From Cohnella lubricantis (lineage in GTDB: Bacteria; Bacillota; Bacilli; Paenibacillales; Paenibacillaceae), in the NCBI RefSeq assembly GCF_014212015.1, contig NZ_JACJVN010000071.1, positions 1-33,283 on the forward strand: a stretch of 33,283 bases of DNA. Direction: 5' to 3'. Shown here one piece after another: positions 23,591 to 31,274 of the stretch. Below the pieces are notes generated by a model. It was not told the origin of the DNA. It did not search any database and saw nothing but the letters and a program-made list of their open reading frames with translations. How positions within the stretch are numbered: position 1 is the first letter of the stretch; each line of letters begins with the position of its first letter. A program made the position numbers and the translations under genes.

Positions 23591-24340
23591 TTACTCCTGC
23601 GCCGTCAGGATGACCGGTCCGTCCTTCGTGATCGCGACCGTGTGCTCGAACTGCGCGGACAGCTTGCCGTCCATCGTGCGGGCGGTCCAGCCGTCGGCGT
23701 CGATCTTCATCCGCCAGGTGCCGGCGTTCACCATCGGCTCGATCGTCAGCACCATGCCTTCCTTCAGCCGGAACCCCTTGCCCGGCGTTCCGACATGGAT
23801 GAAGCTCGGGTCCTCGTGCAGCTCGCGGCCGACGCCGTGCGCCGCCAGCTCGCGCACCATGGAGAACCCGTTCGCCTCCGCGTGCTTCTGCAACGGATAC
23901 ATGGCGTCGCCGATCCGGTTGCCGACGACGGCATTGGCAATGCCGATGTCCAGGCATTCCTTCGTGACGCGCATCAGCTTCTCCGCTTCCGGCGACAGCT
24001 GGCCGACGCCGTACGTCCAAGCCGAATCCCCGATCCAGCCGTCTAGCTGCGAGACGATGTCGATCTTGACGAGATCGCCTTCCTTCAGCGGGTTCTTGTT
24101 CGGGAAGCCGTGCGCGATCACGTCGTTCACCGAAGCGCAAGTGGCGTATTTGTAGCCCTTGTACCCCTTCGTATAGGCTTTGGCGCCGGCCTTGCGCAGA
24201 ATGTCCTCCACCAGCTCCTCGATGTCCCAGGTGGACACGCCTGGCCGGATCATCTTCGCGATCTCGCGATGGCAGGCGGCGACAATCGCGCCCGCCGGCT
24301 TCATTTGTTCAATCTCGCTAGGCGATTTCAAAGTAACCAT
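23591..24340 (-). CDS. map: Methionine aminopeptidase type I
   Basis: This cytosolic metalloprotease removes the initiator methionine from new proteins. The five metal ligands are all in place with the spacing of characterised type I enzymes: Asp94, Asp105 (IDIVSQLDGWIGDS), His168 (AAHGVGREL), Glu201 (TIEPM) and Glu232 (AQFEHT). The 249-residue length suits the YflG-like second isozyme of bacilli. The usual housekeeping copy lies in the secY-adk-map-infA cluster, and none of those genes is here, so this is probably an additional isozyme. AGAGGGG precedes the ATG by about 12 bases, a long spacing. The DNA upstream holds an 11-bp tandem repeat. Confidence 0.95.
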   Translation of the reverse strand: MVTLKSPSEIEQMKPAGAIVAACHREIAKMIRPGVSTWDIEELVEDILRKAGAKAYTKGYKGYKYATCASVNDVIAHGFPNKNPLKEGDLVKIDIVSQLDGWIGDSAWTYGVGQLSPEAEKLMRVTKECLDIGIANAVVGNRIGDAMYPLQKHAEANGFSMVRELAAHGVGRELHEDPSFIHVGTPGKGFRLKEGMVLTIEPMVNAGTWRMKIDADGWTARTMDGKLSAQFEHTVAITKDGPVILTAQE

Positions 24341-24365
24341 TCGTTACCAAACCCCTCTCGTAATA

Positions 24366-24465
24366 CACCGCATCAACACCGCATCAACACCGCATCAACA
24401 CCGCATCAACACCGCATCAACACCGCATCAACACCGCATCAACACCGCATCAACATCTGCATCAA
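24366..24465. repeat. 11-bp tandem repeat, eight perfect copies
   Basis: CACCGCATCAA is repeated without mismatch at 24366, 24377, 24388, 24399, 24410, 24421, 24432 and 24443, followed by a degenerate ninth copy to 24465. It fills the 136-bp gap between the two minus-strand genes TetR (upstream) and map (downstream). The unit is about one helical turn. There are no spacers, so it is not a CRISPR array. Confidence 0.95.
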
Positions 24466-24476
24466 CATAACACCCG

Positions 24477-25076
24477 CTACATCTTCCGCTCGCCGAATCC
24501 GGCCAGCAGCCGATCGGCGATCTTCGCGGCATCGAGCTCCCGGCGTCCATGGTACAGCCACAACCCGGCGCAGCCTGTGAGCGATCCGATCAGCACATTC
24601 GCATTCTCCAAGGCGGAGGCTTCATCCTCCGACGCCTGCAGCGCTTCGATCACCGGCCGGTAGAGCTCGGCTTCGAACCGGGCCGGGAGGCGGCCGACCA
24701 GCTCGGGCGGCAGCTGATGGAAATTTTCAGACGCCATCTTGTACAAGATAAACACCATCGGTTCCTCCGCCCACAGCGTCAGAAGCCCGACCGTCCATGC
24801 TCGGAGCCGTTCCGGAAGCGGCCCGCCGTCTGCGAGCGTCCGCGCGGACAGCTCAGAAGCCGAGTCGAGCGCGCTGGCGAGCAGCTCGTGGAACAGCTCA
24901 TATTTGTTCTTATAGTAATGGTAGACAGTGCCGTACCCGAGGCCTGCTTGTGCGGCCACGTCGCGCATCTCGAAGCTCATGCCCCGCTGCAGGTACACCT
25001 CCGCCGCCGCGCTCTGAATCTGGCGGATGCGAGTTAAGCGAATAGCTTCGTTCTGTTCCTTCGTCCGCGGCGACAT
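24477..25076 (-). CDS. TetR/AcrR-family transcriptional regulator
   Basis: This 199-residue repressor has an N-terminal TetR helix-turn-helix (about 15-62, with MRDVAAQAGLGYGTVYHYYKN). A C-terminal helical ligand domain follows, containing an unusual acidic stretch ASEDEASALENANVL before the last helices. GGGAGG precedes the ATG by about 7 bases. A TTGAC/GTCAA inverted repeat in its promoter suggests autoregulation. No transporter or enzyme is obviously paired with it: the map gene lies downstream beyond the 11-bp repeats, and the tautomerase/HAD pair diverges upstream and may be its target. Confidence 0.9.
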   Translation of the reverse strand: MSPRTKEQNEAIRLTRIRQIQSAAAEVYLQRGMSFEMRDVAAQAGLGYGTVYHYYKNKYELFHELLASALDSASELSARTLADGGPLPERLRAWTVGLLTLWAEEPMVFILYKMASENFHQLPPELVGRLPARFEAELYRPVIEALQASEDEASALENANVLIGSLTGCAGLWLYHGRRELDAAKIADRLLAGFGERKM

Positions 25077-25096
25077 AGGGAACCTCCCGTATTTTT

Positions 25097-25149
25097 TTGA
25101 CCTGCTGTCATGTCAATATAAAATTACGCCTGTTGCCCCCAAGAGTCAA
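25097..25149 (-). promoter_or_regulatory. Promoter and palindromic operator of TetR gene
   Basis: On the minus strand two overlapping promoter readings exist: TTGACT (25149-25144) with TAATTT (25126-25121), 17 bp apart, or TTGGGG (25142-25137) with TATATT (25120-25115), 16 bp apart. TTGAC (25097-25101) and GTCAA (25112-25116) are inverted repeats just downstream, enclosing TGACCTGCTGTCA. This is a plausible autoregulatory operator. Confidence 0.45.
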
Positions 25150-25218
25150 GTCCGCCGTCGATGTTACAGCATATGACCGGTACCTCAGCAGAGTGCGGCG
25201 GCTGCGCTGCGGACGATT

Positions 25219-25246
25219 TTGGACACTCTTGCGAGTGTGATAAGAT
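25219..25246 (+). promoter_or_regulatory. Promoter with a palindrome in its spacer, before tautomerase gene
   Basis: TTGGAC (25219-25224), a 16-bp spacer and TAAGAT (25241-25246) form the promoter. ACACTC (25223-25228) and GAGTGT (25233-25238) are a perfect inverted repeat around TTGC, lying between -35 and -10. A repressor bound there would block transcription. It does not resemble the TTGAC operator of the divergent TetR gene. Confidence 0.55.
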
Positions 25247-25268
25247 AGGCCTAGAAGGAGGGAGCCCA

Positions 25269-25655
25269 TTGGCAACGGTGAAAATATTCGGTGTTAGAGA
25301 GCGCATCCGCTCTTTCCGCGAGACGATCTCCGACATCATCCATCAATGTCTGGTCGAAGTGCTAGGGATCCCGGTGCATGCCCGTTATCAGCGATTCATC
25401 GGAATGAATAAGGATGACTTCGTGTTCCCGGACACTCGTTCCCCGAACTATACCATCATCGAGATCATGCTGATCGAGGGACAATCCGCGGAGACGAAGA
25501 AGAATTTGATTCAGCTCTTATATGAGAGAACCGCCGCTTGCGGCTTCAACGAGAAGGATCTGGAGATCGTGCTGATCGATGTGCCGCTGGCCAATTGGGG
25601 AATTCGCGGCGTCCCCGGAGACGAGATGGAATTGCCTTATCGGCTGGACGTATAG
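25269..25655 (+). CDS. Tautomerase-superfamily protein lacking Pro1
   Basis: This 128-residue protein has the two beta-alpha-beta units of the tautomerase superfamily (Tautomerase_2 / MIF-like fold), with features such as IEIMLIEGQSAETKKNLIQLLYE and DVPLANWGIRG. Family enzymes use an N-terminal proline, exposed after methionine removal, as the catalytic base or acid. Here the TTG start at 25269, set by GGAGGGAG 5-12 bases upstream, is followed by GCA, so the mature N-terminus should be Ala. An alternative start that gives Pro1 is not available in frame. Either chemistry has changed or activity is lost. It starts an apparent two-gene operon with the HAD phosphatase 14 bases downstream. Confidence 0.8.
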   Translation: MATVKIFGVRERIRSFRETISDIIHQCLVEVLGIPVHARYQRFIGMNKDDFVFPDTRSPNYTIIEIMLIEGQSAETKKNLIQLLYERTAACGFNEKDLEIVLIDVPLANWGIRGVPGDEMELPYRLDV

Positions 25656-25669
25656 AGGGGGGCGGGCTG

Positions 25670-26329
25670 TTGATACGCGCGATTGTATTTGATTTTGACG
25701 GAACGATATTGGATACCGAGTCCGTGGCTTATGACGCTTATCGCGGGATATTTCAAGCGTATGGGCTGGAGCTGTCGCTGGAGAGATGGGCCCTTGGGAT
25801 CGGCACGTGGGGCGCATTCGACCCTTACGTGGAGCTGGAGCAGGGGCTCGGACGAGCCGTCGATCGGCGGGAGATCAAACGCAATTACGAGCTGACTTAT
25901 GCGGAGCGAGTGAAGAACCTGCTGCTTCGTCCGGGAGTCGTGGATACGCTGGAGGAGGCCAAGCGGCTTGGGCTGCGCATCGGACTGGCCACCAGCTCGC
26001 GCCGCAGCTCGGTCGAGCCGCATCTGCGGGACTATGGGCTCATGCATTACTTTGAAGCGATCCATACGGCGGACGAGGTCGCCAAGGTGAAGCCCGATCC
26101 GGCGCTCTATCGTCTTGCCGTCGCGTCGTTAGGCGTTCAGCCGTATGAGGCCGTCGCCATCGAGGATTCGGTCAACGGCTTGCGCGCCGCCAAAGCGGCC
26201 GGCCTGTACGGCGTCGCGGTGCCGAACCCGCTCACGGCGTTCATGGACTTCGCGGAAGCGGATCTTGTGCTGCCGTCGCTCGCGGAGCAGCCGCTGCAGG
26301 AGTGGATCGGGCGGTTGGGGGCTCGTTAA
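25670..26329 (+). CDS. HAD-superfamily phosphatase, beta-phosphoglucomutase-like
   Basis: This cytosolic phosphohydrolase (or sugar phosphomutase) has 219 residues. Motif I DFDGTILDTE supplies the nucleophile Asp8 and acid Asp10. Motif II is ATSSRR, motif III the lysine in KVKPDP, and motif IV IEDSVNG. A helical cap lies between motifs I and II, as in subfamily IA. The TTG start at 25670 has GAGGGGGG about 7 bases upstream. The neighbouring tautomerase-like gene gives no clear substrate hint. A phosphatase is more likely than a true beta-phosphoglucomutase, but the sugar locus 10 kb away keeps the second option open. Confidence 0.9.
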   Translation: MIRAIVFDFDGTILDTESVAYDAYRGIFQAYGLELSLERWALGIGTWGAFDPYVELEQGLGRAVDRREIKRNYELTYAERVKNLLLRPGVVDTLEEAKRLGLRIGLATSSRRSSVEPHLRDYGLMHYFEAIHTADEVAKVKPDPALYRLAVASLGVQPYEAVAIEDSVNGLRAAKAAGLYGVAVPNPLTAFMDFAEADLVLPSLAEQPLQEWIGRLGAR

Positions 26330-26347
26330 TAGGATAAGAGGAAGAAG

Positions 26348-26389
26348 AGAGCCGTATCGATCGGGCAGGCGCCCCGTCGGAACGGCTCT
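26348..26389 (+). terminator. Hairpin terminator after HAD gene
   Basis: AGAGCCGT (26348-26355) pairs with ACGGCTCT (26382-26389), with an inner GGGC/GCCC stem. The tail (TGCTTATGTCT) is only weakly T-rich. Confidence 0.55.
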
Positions 26390-26491
26390 TGCTTATGTCT
26401 CGTTAAACTCCCTCGAAATGATTCCTTCGTCACATCTAAACTAAGGGGTGGAAGTCGGTCTTTCTAACGGATTGGGTCCGAGCCCTTTTGT

Positions 26492-27357
26492 TTAACGCTT
26501 CCCGATACTCCGTGCTTCTTTTCCATCCTGCGAATTCATCAACTGGCGAGCTTCTTTATCAACGTTGTGGTGGTGAAGGGCCCTGACAGCTGAATTGGTC
26601 ATCACCATACACATCGTCATGAGATAGAGAAAACGCCTTAGACGGGGGCGCCCGCGTTTGCTGAGTGCTATTTTCCCAGACCACTTGCCTGAGCTCGCTT
26701 CCGTCAGGTTCAGGCCAGCATGGCGTAGCAAGGCGTTTCCATGCGCATACCCACTCAGATCACCGGCTTCGCCTAGTACCCCTGCTAAACTCGTCGCATT
26801 AACGCCAGGAATGGCAAGTAACATGCAGCTTGTAGGCGTGCAGAGCTTTCGTCGCGCCGACGCTACGCTTCGCCAGAGCAATAAGTTGCTCTGCCCGACG
26901 CATTCCGGAATGACGCTTCACATGTTGCTTCCAACCGGCAATGACTTGGTCTGTCGTTAACCGGCTAATCTCCTTTGGGAGAGAAAACAGACGTAAGGTG
27001 ACTAAGGCACTCGTGCAGGTGAGGATTTTAAAGACTTGTCGCAATTCAGGAAAGACGATGTCGACCCAGCGATGAATTTGATTCACGGCGGCTTAACCAG
27101 TAATGGCCGGTGAGCTCCATACCAACGATTACTTTGCTGAGATTACAAGATATGAATAGGTCTTGAATCCAGAGACCAAACGCTTTAAAGCCTTCACCGA
27201 GGCTACCGAACTCAAGCGGACGACCGAGTGCAATACCTCGGAAACTGACGGCGCGAGCAACATGAGCCTCCTGAGCGATGTCTACGCCGACGACGAGATG
27301 GGAGGAGGAAATGTTTTCAATGAGTTGATTTTGCTTGTCCTGGGTCTTAAACTTCAT
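26492..27357 (-). pseudogene. IS110-family transposase remnant
   Basis: Three pieces of one DEDD transposase lie in different frames on the minus strand. Piece one (27357 to about 27090) has the N-terminal motif VVGVDIAQEAHVA and runs to GMELTGHYWL. Piece two (about 27086-26830) runs from NQIHRWVDIVFPEL to VKRHSGMRRAEQL and ALHAYKL. Piece three (about 26845-26492) holds the Transposase_20 region with LLAIPGVNATSLAGVLGEAGDL, AGLNLTEASSGKWSGK and SKRGRPRLRRFLY. Compared with intact IS110 transposases, roughly 70 residues are missing after GHYWL, roughly 45 before LLAIPGV, and the C-terminus is short. The DEDD site residues in the missing parts are gone, so it cannot be active. No terminal inverted repeats are visible, as is normal for IS110. 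Its base composition is lower in GC than the flanking genes. Confidence 0.88.
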
Positions 27358-27450
27358 AGTAGAGCGACCTCCGGCGCTCGTTTTATTTCAAACGCCGAAA
27401 TAATCAATTTACAGGAATTCTATCGGGGAACGATAGCTAAATGCATACAC

Positions 27451-27487
27451 AAAGGCAGCCGGTCTGGAATGATCGGCTGCCTTTGCT
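27451..27487. terminator. Perfect hairpin, probable bidirectional terminator
   Basis: AAAGGCAGCCG (27451-27461) pairs perfectly with CGGCTGCCTTT (27474-27484) around a 12-base loop. The A-run before and T-run after make it work in either direction. It lies between the transposase remnant and the VOC gene; on the minus strand it would end the VOC transcript. The rest of 27358-27591 holds only a small TATCG/CGATA hairpin at 27421. Confidence 0.7.
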
Positions 27488-27591
27488 CAACTAAAGGGCA
27501 GGATAGTTTAACAAGATACAACAATGTATTGGTCATGGATACAGTCCGATAAGCAGTTTATCACTATTATTAAGCTGGATACATTTAGGTA

Positions 27592-27960
27592 TTATGCTTT
27601 ACTGTGAAGGGTAACTAGGTAACCGTCTGGGTCGGCAAATGTAAAGGTTCGCCCGAATGGTCCATCTATTGGTGCGGATGTAATCTTTACGCCTGCTGCA
27701 ATAAGCTTGTCGTGGATGTCTTGCGAATCAGGGGCATGAAGCCACAGAGCGACACCAAGTCCAGGCTGAGTACCTGAACCGAGTTCTATTCCTGGCATTA
27801 GGTCACGAAGTGCAAATGCAATAGGCTTTGTTTCAAAGACCACAGCATGAGGTGGCCCCGCCTGTGAGCGGACCAGTCCGAGATAGTTTTGATAGAATTC
27901 CGCAGAGCCTTCAAGATTGCTCACTTGAAGTGAAATGAAGTCGGGTCCAATCGCTGACAT
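27592..27960 (-). CDS. VOC-family (glyoxalase/bleomycin-resistance type) protein
   Basis: This 122-residue protein is a single VOC unit with paired beta-alpha-beta-beta-beta modules. It starts with DFISLQVSNLEGSAEFYQNYLGL and ends with PFGRTFTFADPDGYLVTLH, the hallmark of the family, which covers glyoxalase I, antibiotic-binding proteins and dioxygenases. Function within the family cannot be assigned. ATG 27960 is chosen because AAAGGAGGA lies 8-12 bases upstream. A TATAAT on the minus strand at 28078-28073 is a likely -10. The WYL regulator upstream on the same strand is a plausible controller. Confidence 0.88.
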   Translation of the reverse strand: MSAIGPDFISLQVSNLEGSAEFYQNYLGLVRSQAGPPHAVVFETKPIAFALRDLMPGIELGSGTQPGLGVALWLHAPDSQDIHDKLIAAGVKITSAPIDGPFGRTFTFADPDGYLVTLHSKA

Positions 27961-28149
27961 AATTAATGTCCTCCTTTGCTCGTGGGTCATTCGCCACACG
28001 GCAGTCTATGAACGTGCATCAACTAACGTGAGTTTACTAAGCATTTGCAACCTTTGGTGCACCATTCGTTTCATTATAAAGTCATGTAAGTAACCTCGCT
28101 TTCAATTTGTATATCTTGATTTTACAAGACCCCTACTGCCAACAGTATG

Positions 28150-29100
28150 TCAGTAGCGTTCTTTCATTTTTTCGATTTCTTCTCTTACTCGGTTTTTGAA
28201 GGATTCAGGTTCAGTGACCACCACATCTGCCCCCCACCCAAGAATCCAAGACAGCAATTCTTCCGGTTGACGGACACGAAAAGTGACATGGTAACCGTCC
28301 TCTTTAGATTCGGCAGTCTCCATATAATAGTTGTTTGCTTCTTCAACTTTATCAGTGATTTCTGAATTAAAAAGTGCACAGACCCGTATGCTACGGGTAT
28401 CCTTCGGCCGATAGGATTGAAGGTTGAAGTTATCGGGAGTTTGAAACGTATCATCAGTCACGGTAAGGTCACTGATCCGAGAGACTCGAAAATGACGAAT
28501 ATCCTCCCGTAGGTCACAGAAAGCAAGTAACAGCCAGCCATTCTGCTCGTCATGTGCCAATCCGAATGGCGATACAGTTCGCACAGTTACCCGGTTCCCA
28601 TCAGCTCCAGCAACCCGCTTGTGATATGTGAAACGAAGTTTCTTGCCCTCCAGCATGGCTTCACGAATGATTCCCAGGTTTACTTTCTCCCGTGTCATTA
28701 TGGCCATTTCATCTTTTTGGAGCAGACGGATGCTCCCTTGTATTCGGTTTGTCTCCTCACGGATGGATCGAGAAAGAATTGCTTCTATTTTTCTGTGGGA
28801 AGAACGAGCACTATTGCGATATGCAGGATCAAAACGTTTTTCTATGAATTCAGCTCCAAGAAGAAGTGATACTGCCTCTTCTACAGTAAAACTAATTGGT
28901 GGAAGAAAATAGCCTTCCATCAAAGAGTATCCTAATCCTGTCTCACCAACTATGGGAACACCTGCTTCACTTAGAACCTGCATATCACGATAGACCGTTC
29001 TTATACTGACCCCTAATACCTCTGCTAATTCATCGGCTGTCAGTAATTTGCTTCGCTGTAATTCCATCACAATAGCTAAAAGACGCTCTGTTTTATTCAA
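28150..29100 (-). CDS. WYL-domain transcriptional regulator, YafY type
   Basis: This 316-residue regulator has an N-terminal HTH_11 winged helix (about 1-55, with LTADELAEVLGVSIRTVYRDM). A WYL domain follows in the second half (KLRFTYHKRV to DLREDIRHFRVSRISDLTV), then a WYL C-terminal extension ending with EELLSWILGWGADVVVTEPE. WYL domains sense small ligands or nucleic acid. The TTG at 29100 is preferred: it yields MNKTERLLAIVMELQ, the usual family N-terminus, and GGGAG lies 11 bases upstream. A TTG at 29130 would add ten residues. Genes of this type often control a neighbouring VOC or glyoxalase gene, as here. The region is AT-richer than the rest of the window, which suggests transfer. Confidence 0.88.
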   Translation of the reverse strand: MNKTERLLAIVMELQRSKLLTADELAEVLGVSIRTVYRDMQVLSEAGVPIVGETGLGYSLMEGYFLPPISFTVEEAVSLLLGAEFIEKRFDPAYRNSARSSHRKIEAILSRSIREETNRIQGSIRLLQKDEMAIMTREKVNLGIIREAMLEGKKLRFTYHKRVAGADGNRVTVRTVSPFGLAHDEQNGWLLLAFCDLREDIRHFRVSRISDLTVTDDTFQTPDNFNLQSYRPKDTRSIRVCALFNSEITDKVEEANNYYMETAESKEDGYHVTFRVRQPEELLSWILGWGADVVVTEPESFKNRVREEIEKMKERY

Positions 29101-29164
29101 TTGAAGCTGCACTCCCTTGTTTGAATTCAACCATTCATAATATCTTTCGGCTGCCTTTGCTAAA

Positions 29165-30070
29165 CTAAGAGATGCTTCCGTCTATGTTGTCAGCTGGCGC
29201 GGCGCCCTCGCTGCGGAAGCGCGTCGGCGGCACCCGCTTGTGCGCCTTGAACAGCTTGCTGAAGTAATAAATATCGCTGAAGCCCGCCATCGAGGCGATC
29301 TCGGAGATGCTCAGGCTGGAGTGGCGCAGAAGCGTCTCGGCTTTGCCGATGCGGACGAAGTTGACGTAGTCGGAGACGGTCTTGTTCGTCAGCTCTTTGA
29401 ACTGGCGAGAGAAGTGATAGCGGCTGAGCGAGGCGATGGCCGCCAGCTGTTCTACGCTAATTTTCTCACCATAATGCTCTTCGATATAACGGAACACCGG
29501 ACCGAACCGCTCCAGATGGCGAAGCCGCGCGGAGAACGCCTGCGGCGATTGGCTCTCCTGCACGTAGTTGCGCAGCAGAAGCGCGAGCAGCCGGTACAGG
29601 CACGATTTGACCGCGAGCTCGTAGCCGAATTCCCGGGACGTATATTCGCGAATGAGGGTGTCGATGCACTCGGACACGGCCGGGTCGCCGGAGATGCGGC
29701 TGGCGAACATGATCCGGTTCTGGGTGATCGGCATGATGTATTTGGTCTCGACGGCGTCGGGGGACTGGCTGTGCAGCAGAGAGGGATCTAGAATAACCGC
29801 AAAATAAAACAAATGATCCGACAGGCTGACGCCATGGTGCAGGTCCGTGCTGTTCACGACGATCAGATCGCCCGGACCGACGTCATAGGTGGAGGAGTTG
29901 CACGTAATGCGGGCCTCTCCCTCGACGAAATACAAAAATTCGAGGTGCTCGTGCCAGTGATAAGGGAACGTCGTCGCTCCATATTGGTCGAATCGGCAAT
30001 GGTGAAGCTTCATCGGGAAGTGGGGATCCGGCATGGGCATCGGTTCCCAAAGCGCGATCGGCTTATCCAA
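29165..30070 (-). CDS. AraC-family regulator with cupin sensor domain
   Basis: This 301-residue regulator has an N-terminal cupin ligand-binding domain (about 20-150), containing the signature HWHEHLEFLYFVEGEARI. The C-terminal 100 residues hold two AraC helix-turn-helix motifs (ISVEQLAAIASLSRYHFSRQ and ISEIASMAGFSDIYYFSKLF). The TTG start at 30070 has GAGGCGA about 6-12 bases upstream. It diverges from the dehydrogenase/isomerase operon and probably activates it in response to a sugar or cyclitol. Its GC content returns to the level of the main chromosome, so the acquired island ends just after this gene's stop codon. Confidence 0.9.
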   Translation of the reverse strand: MDKPIALWEPMPMPDPHFPMKLHHCRFDQYGATTFPYHWHEHLEFLYFVEGEARITCNSSTYDVGPGDLIVVNSTDLHHGVSLSDHLFYFAVILDPSLLHSQSPDAVETKYIMPITQNRIMFASRISGDPAVSECIDTLIREYTSREFGYELAVKSCLYRLLALLLRNYVQESQSPQAFSARLRHLERFGPVFRYIEEHYGEKISVEQLAAIASLSRYHFSRQFKELTNKTVSDYVNFVRIGKAETLLRHSSLSISEIASMAGFSDIYYFSKLFKAHKRVPPTRFRSEGAAPADNIDGSIS

Positions 30071-30135
30071 CTGCGTCGCCTCGATTCCGCAAGTTATTAC
30101 AAAAGGACAGCACAGGGATTCATGGCTGTTCGTTT

Positions 30136-30182
30136 CCTCTCATTTTATAGTACATGGTGAAGGTTGAAAAGAATGAGAGGAG
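30136..30182. promoter_or_regulatory. Inverted repeat covering ribosome binding site of dehydrogenase gene
   Basis: CCTCTCATT (30136-30144) is the exact reverse complement of AATGAGAGG (30172-30180). The right arm contains the GAGAGG ribosome binding site of the downstream gene. It could be a 9-bp stem that hides the site in mRNA, or a dyad bound by the divergent AraC regulator. A TATAGT (30146-30151) and, on the other strand, TTTTCA (30170-30165) with TAAAAT (30147-30142) are possible promoter parts between the arms. Confidence 0.45.
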
Positions 30183-30191
30183 CGATAGACG

Positions 30192-31274
30192 TTGGCAGAT
30201 CAGGTAAGAGTCGCCGTCATCGGCGCGGGCTCGATCTCGGAAGCGCATTTGGAAGCCTACAGGAACAACTCTCTCGCCGACTTGGTTGCGGTTAGCGACG
30301 TGAACGGAGCTCGCGCGCGGGCGGCCGCGGACAAGTACGGCGCCCCGAAGTCATACGCCGATTATCGCGAGCTTCTGGCCGATCCGGACGTGGACGCGGT
30401 TAGCATCTGCACCTGGAACAACACGCATGCGGAGATCGCGATCGCCGCTCTGAACGCGGGCAAGCACGTGCTGGTCGAGAAGCCGCTCTGCCTCACGGTC
30501 GAGGAAGCGCTCGCCGTCCAGCAAGCCGTCCGTTCGTCCGGACGCCTGCTGCAGGTCGGCTTCGTCCGCCGATACGACCCGAACGCGCAGCTGCTGCGCC
30601 GATTCGCCGAGCTGGGCGAATTCGGCGACATCTACTATGCCAAGGCGTCTATTCTGCGCAGGCTGGGCAATCCCGGCGGCTGGTTCGCCGACGCGAAGCG
30701 CTCCGGCGGCGGGCCGCTGATCGATATCGGCGTGCACGTCATCGACCTGTGCTGGTACTTGATGGGCAAGCCGAAGGTCGTCTCGGTGAGCGGCAACGCC
30801 TATCGCGAATTGGGGAACCGCCAGAATGTGAAGGGGCTGTCCTTCTACAAGGCTGCGGATTACGATCCGTCTCTCAACACGGTGGAAGATTTGGCGAACG
30901 CGCTGATCCGCTTCGAGAACGGGGCCTCGCTCTACGTCGACGTCAGCTTCACGCTTCATCTCGAGAAGGATGAGAGCTCGGCGAAGCTGTTCGGCACGAA
31001 GGGCGGCTTCGAGGTCATTCCGGAGCTGAAGATTATCACGGAGAAGCATGACACGATTCTGAACGTGACGCCGCAGGTCGACCATGCGGGCTTTGACTTC
31101 CGGGCGGCGTTCCAAGGGGAGATCGATCACTTCGTCGATTGCGTCCGGGAGGGGCGGGAGCCGATCAGTCCGGTGGAAGACGGCGTCGAGATCATGAAGA
31201 TTCTGTGCGGCGTCTACGAGTCGGCGAGGCTTGGCCGCGAGATCCGGTTCGATGCCGGGGAGGAGCAGGCATGA
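30192..31274 (+). CDS. Gfo/Idh/MocA-family NAD(P)-dependent dehydrogenase
   Basis: This cytosolic oxidoreductase acts on a sugar, cyclitol or sugar acid. The 360-residue protein has an N-terminal Rossmann fold with VAVIGAGSISEAHL (nucleotide loop GxGxxS, about 9-14). The family motif EKPLCLTVEEAL contains the catalytic-region Lys near residue 98. A C-terminal alpha/beta domain includes GGPLIDIGVHVIDLCWYLMG, where the Asp and His are the usual catalytic pair. The TTG start at 30192 has GAGAGGAG about 9 bases upstream, inside an inverted repeat. Its stop overlaps the next start as ATGA, so it is coupled to the two TIM-barrel genes. inositol 2-dehydrogenase or a 3-keto-sugar-forming dehydrogenase are both possible. 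Confidence 0.92.
   Translation: MADQVRVAVIGAGSISEAHLEAYRNNSLADLVAVSDVNGARARAAADKYGAPKSYADYRELLADPDVDAVSICTWNNTHAEIAIAALNAGKHVLVEKPLCLTVEEALAVQQAVRSSGRLLQVGFVRRYDPNAQLLRRFAELGEFGDIYYAKASILRRLGNPGGWFADAKRSGGGPLIDIGVHVIDLCWYLMGKPKVVSVSGNAYRELGNRQNVKGLSFYKAADYDPSLNTVEDLANALIRFENGASLYVDVSFTLHLEKDESSAKLFGTKGGFEVIPELKIITEKHDTILNVTPQVDHAGFDFRAAFQGEIDHFVDCVREGREPISPVEDGVEIMKILCGVYESARLGREIRFDAGEEQA

Noticed and set aside
23353..23613. Repeat-containing 86-residue peptide gene
   Set aside because: There is no convincing ribosome binding site, it overlaps the end of map, and alternative frames through the repeats are also open. It is kept as a repeat and listed as a finding.
24366..24465. Possible CRISPR array
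   Set aside because: The units are 11 bp and directly abutting with no spacers, and no cas genes are present.
28132..28155. CTACTG/CAGTAG inverted repeat at the end of the WYL gene as a terminator
   Set aside because: The stem is only 6 bp with a 12-base loop, it overlaps the coding end, and no minus-strand T-run follows.
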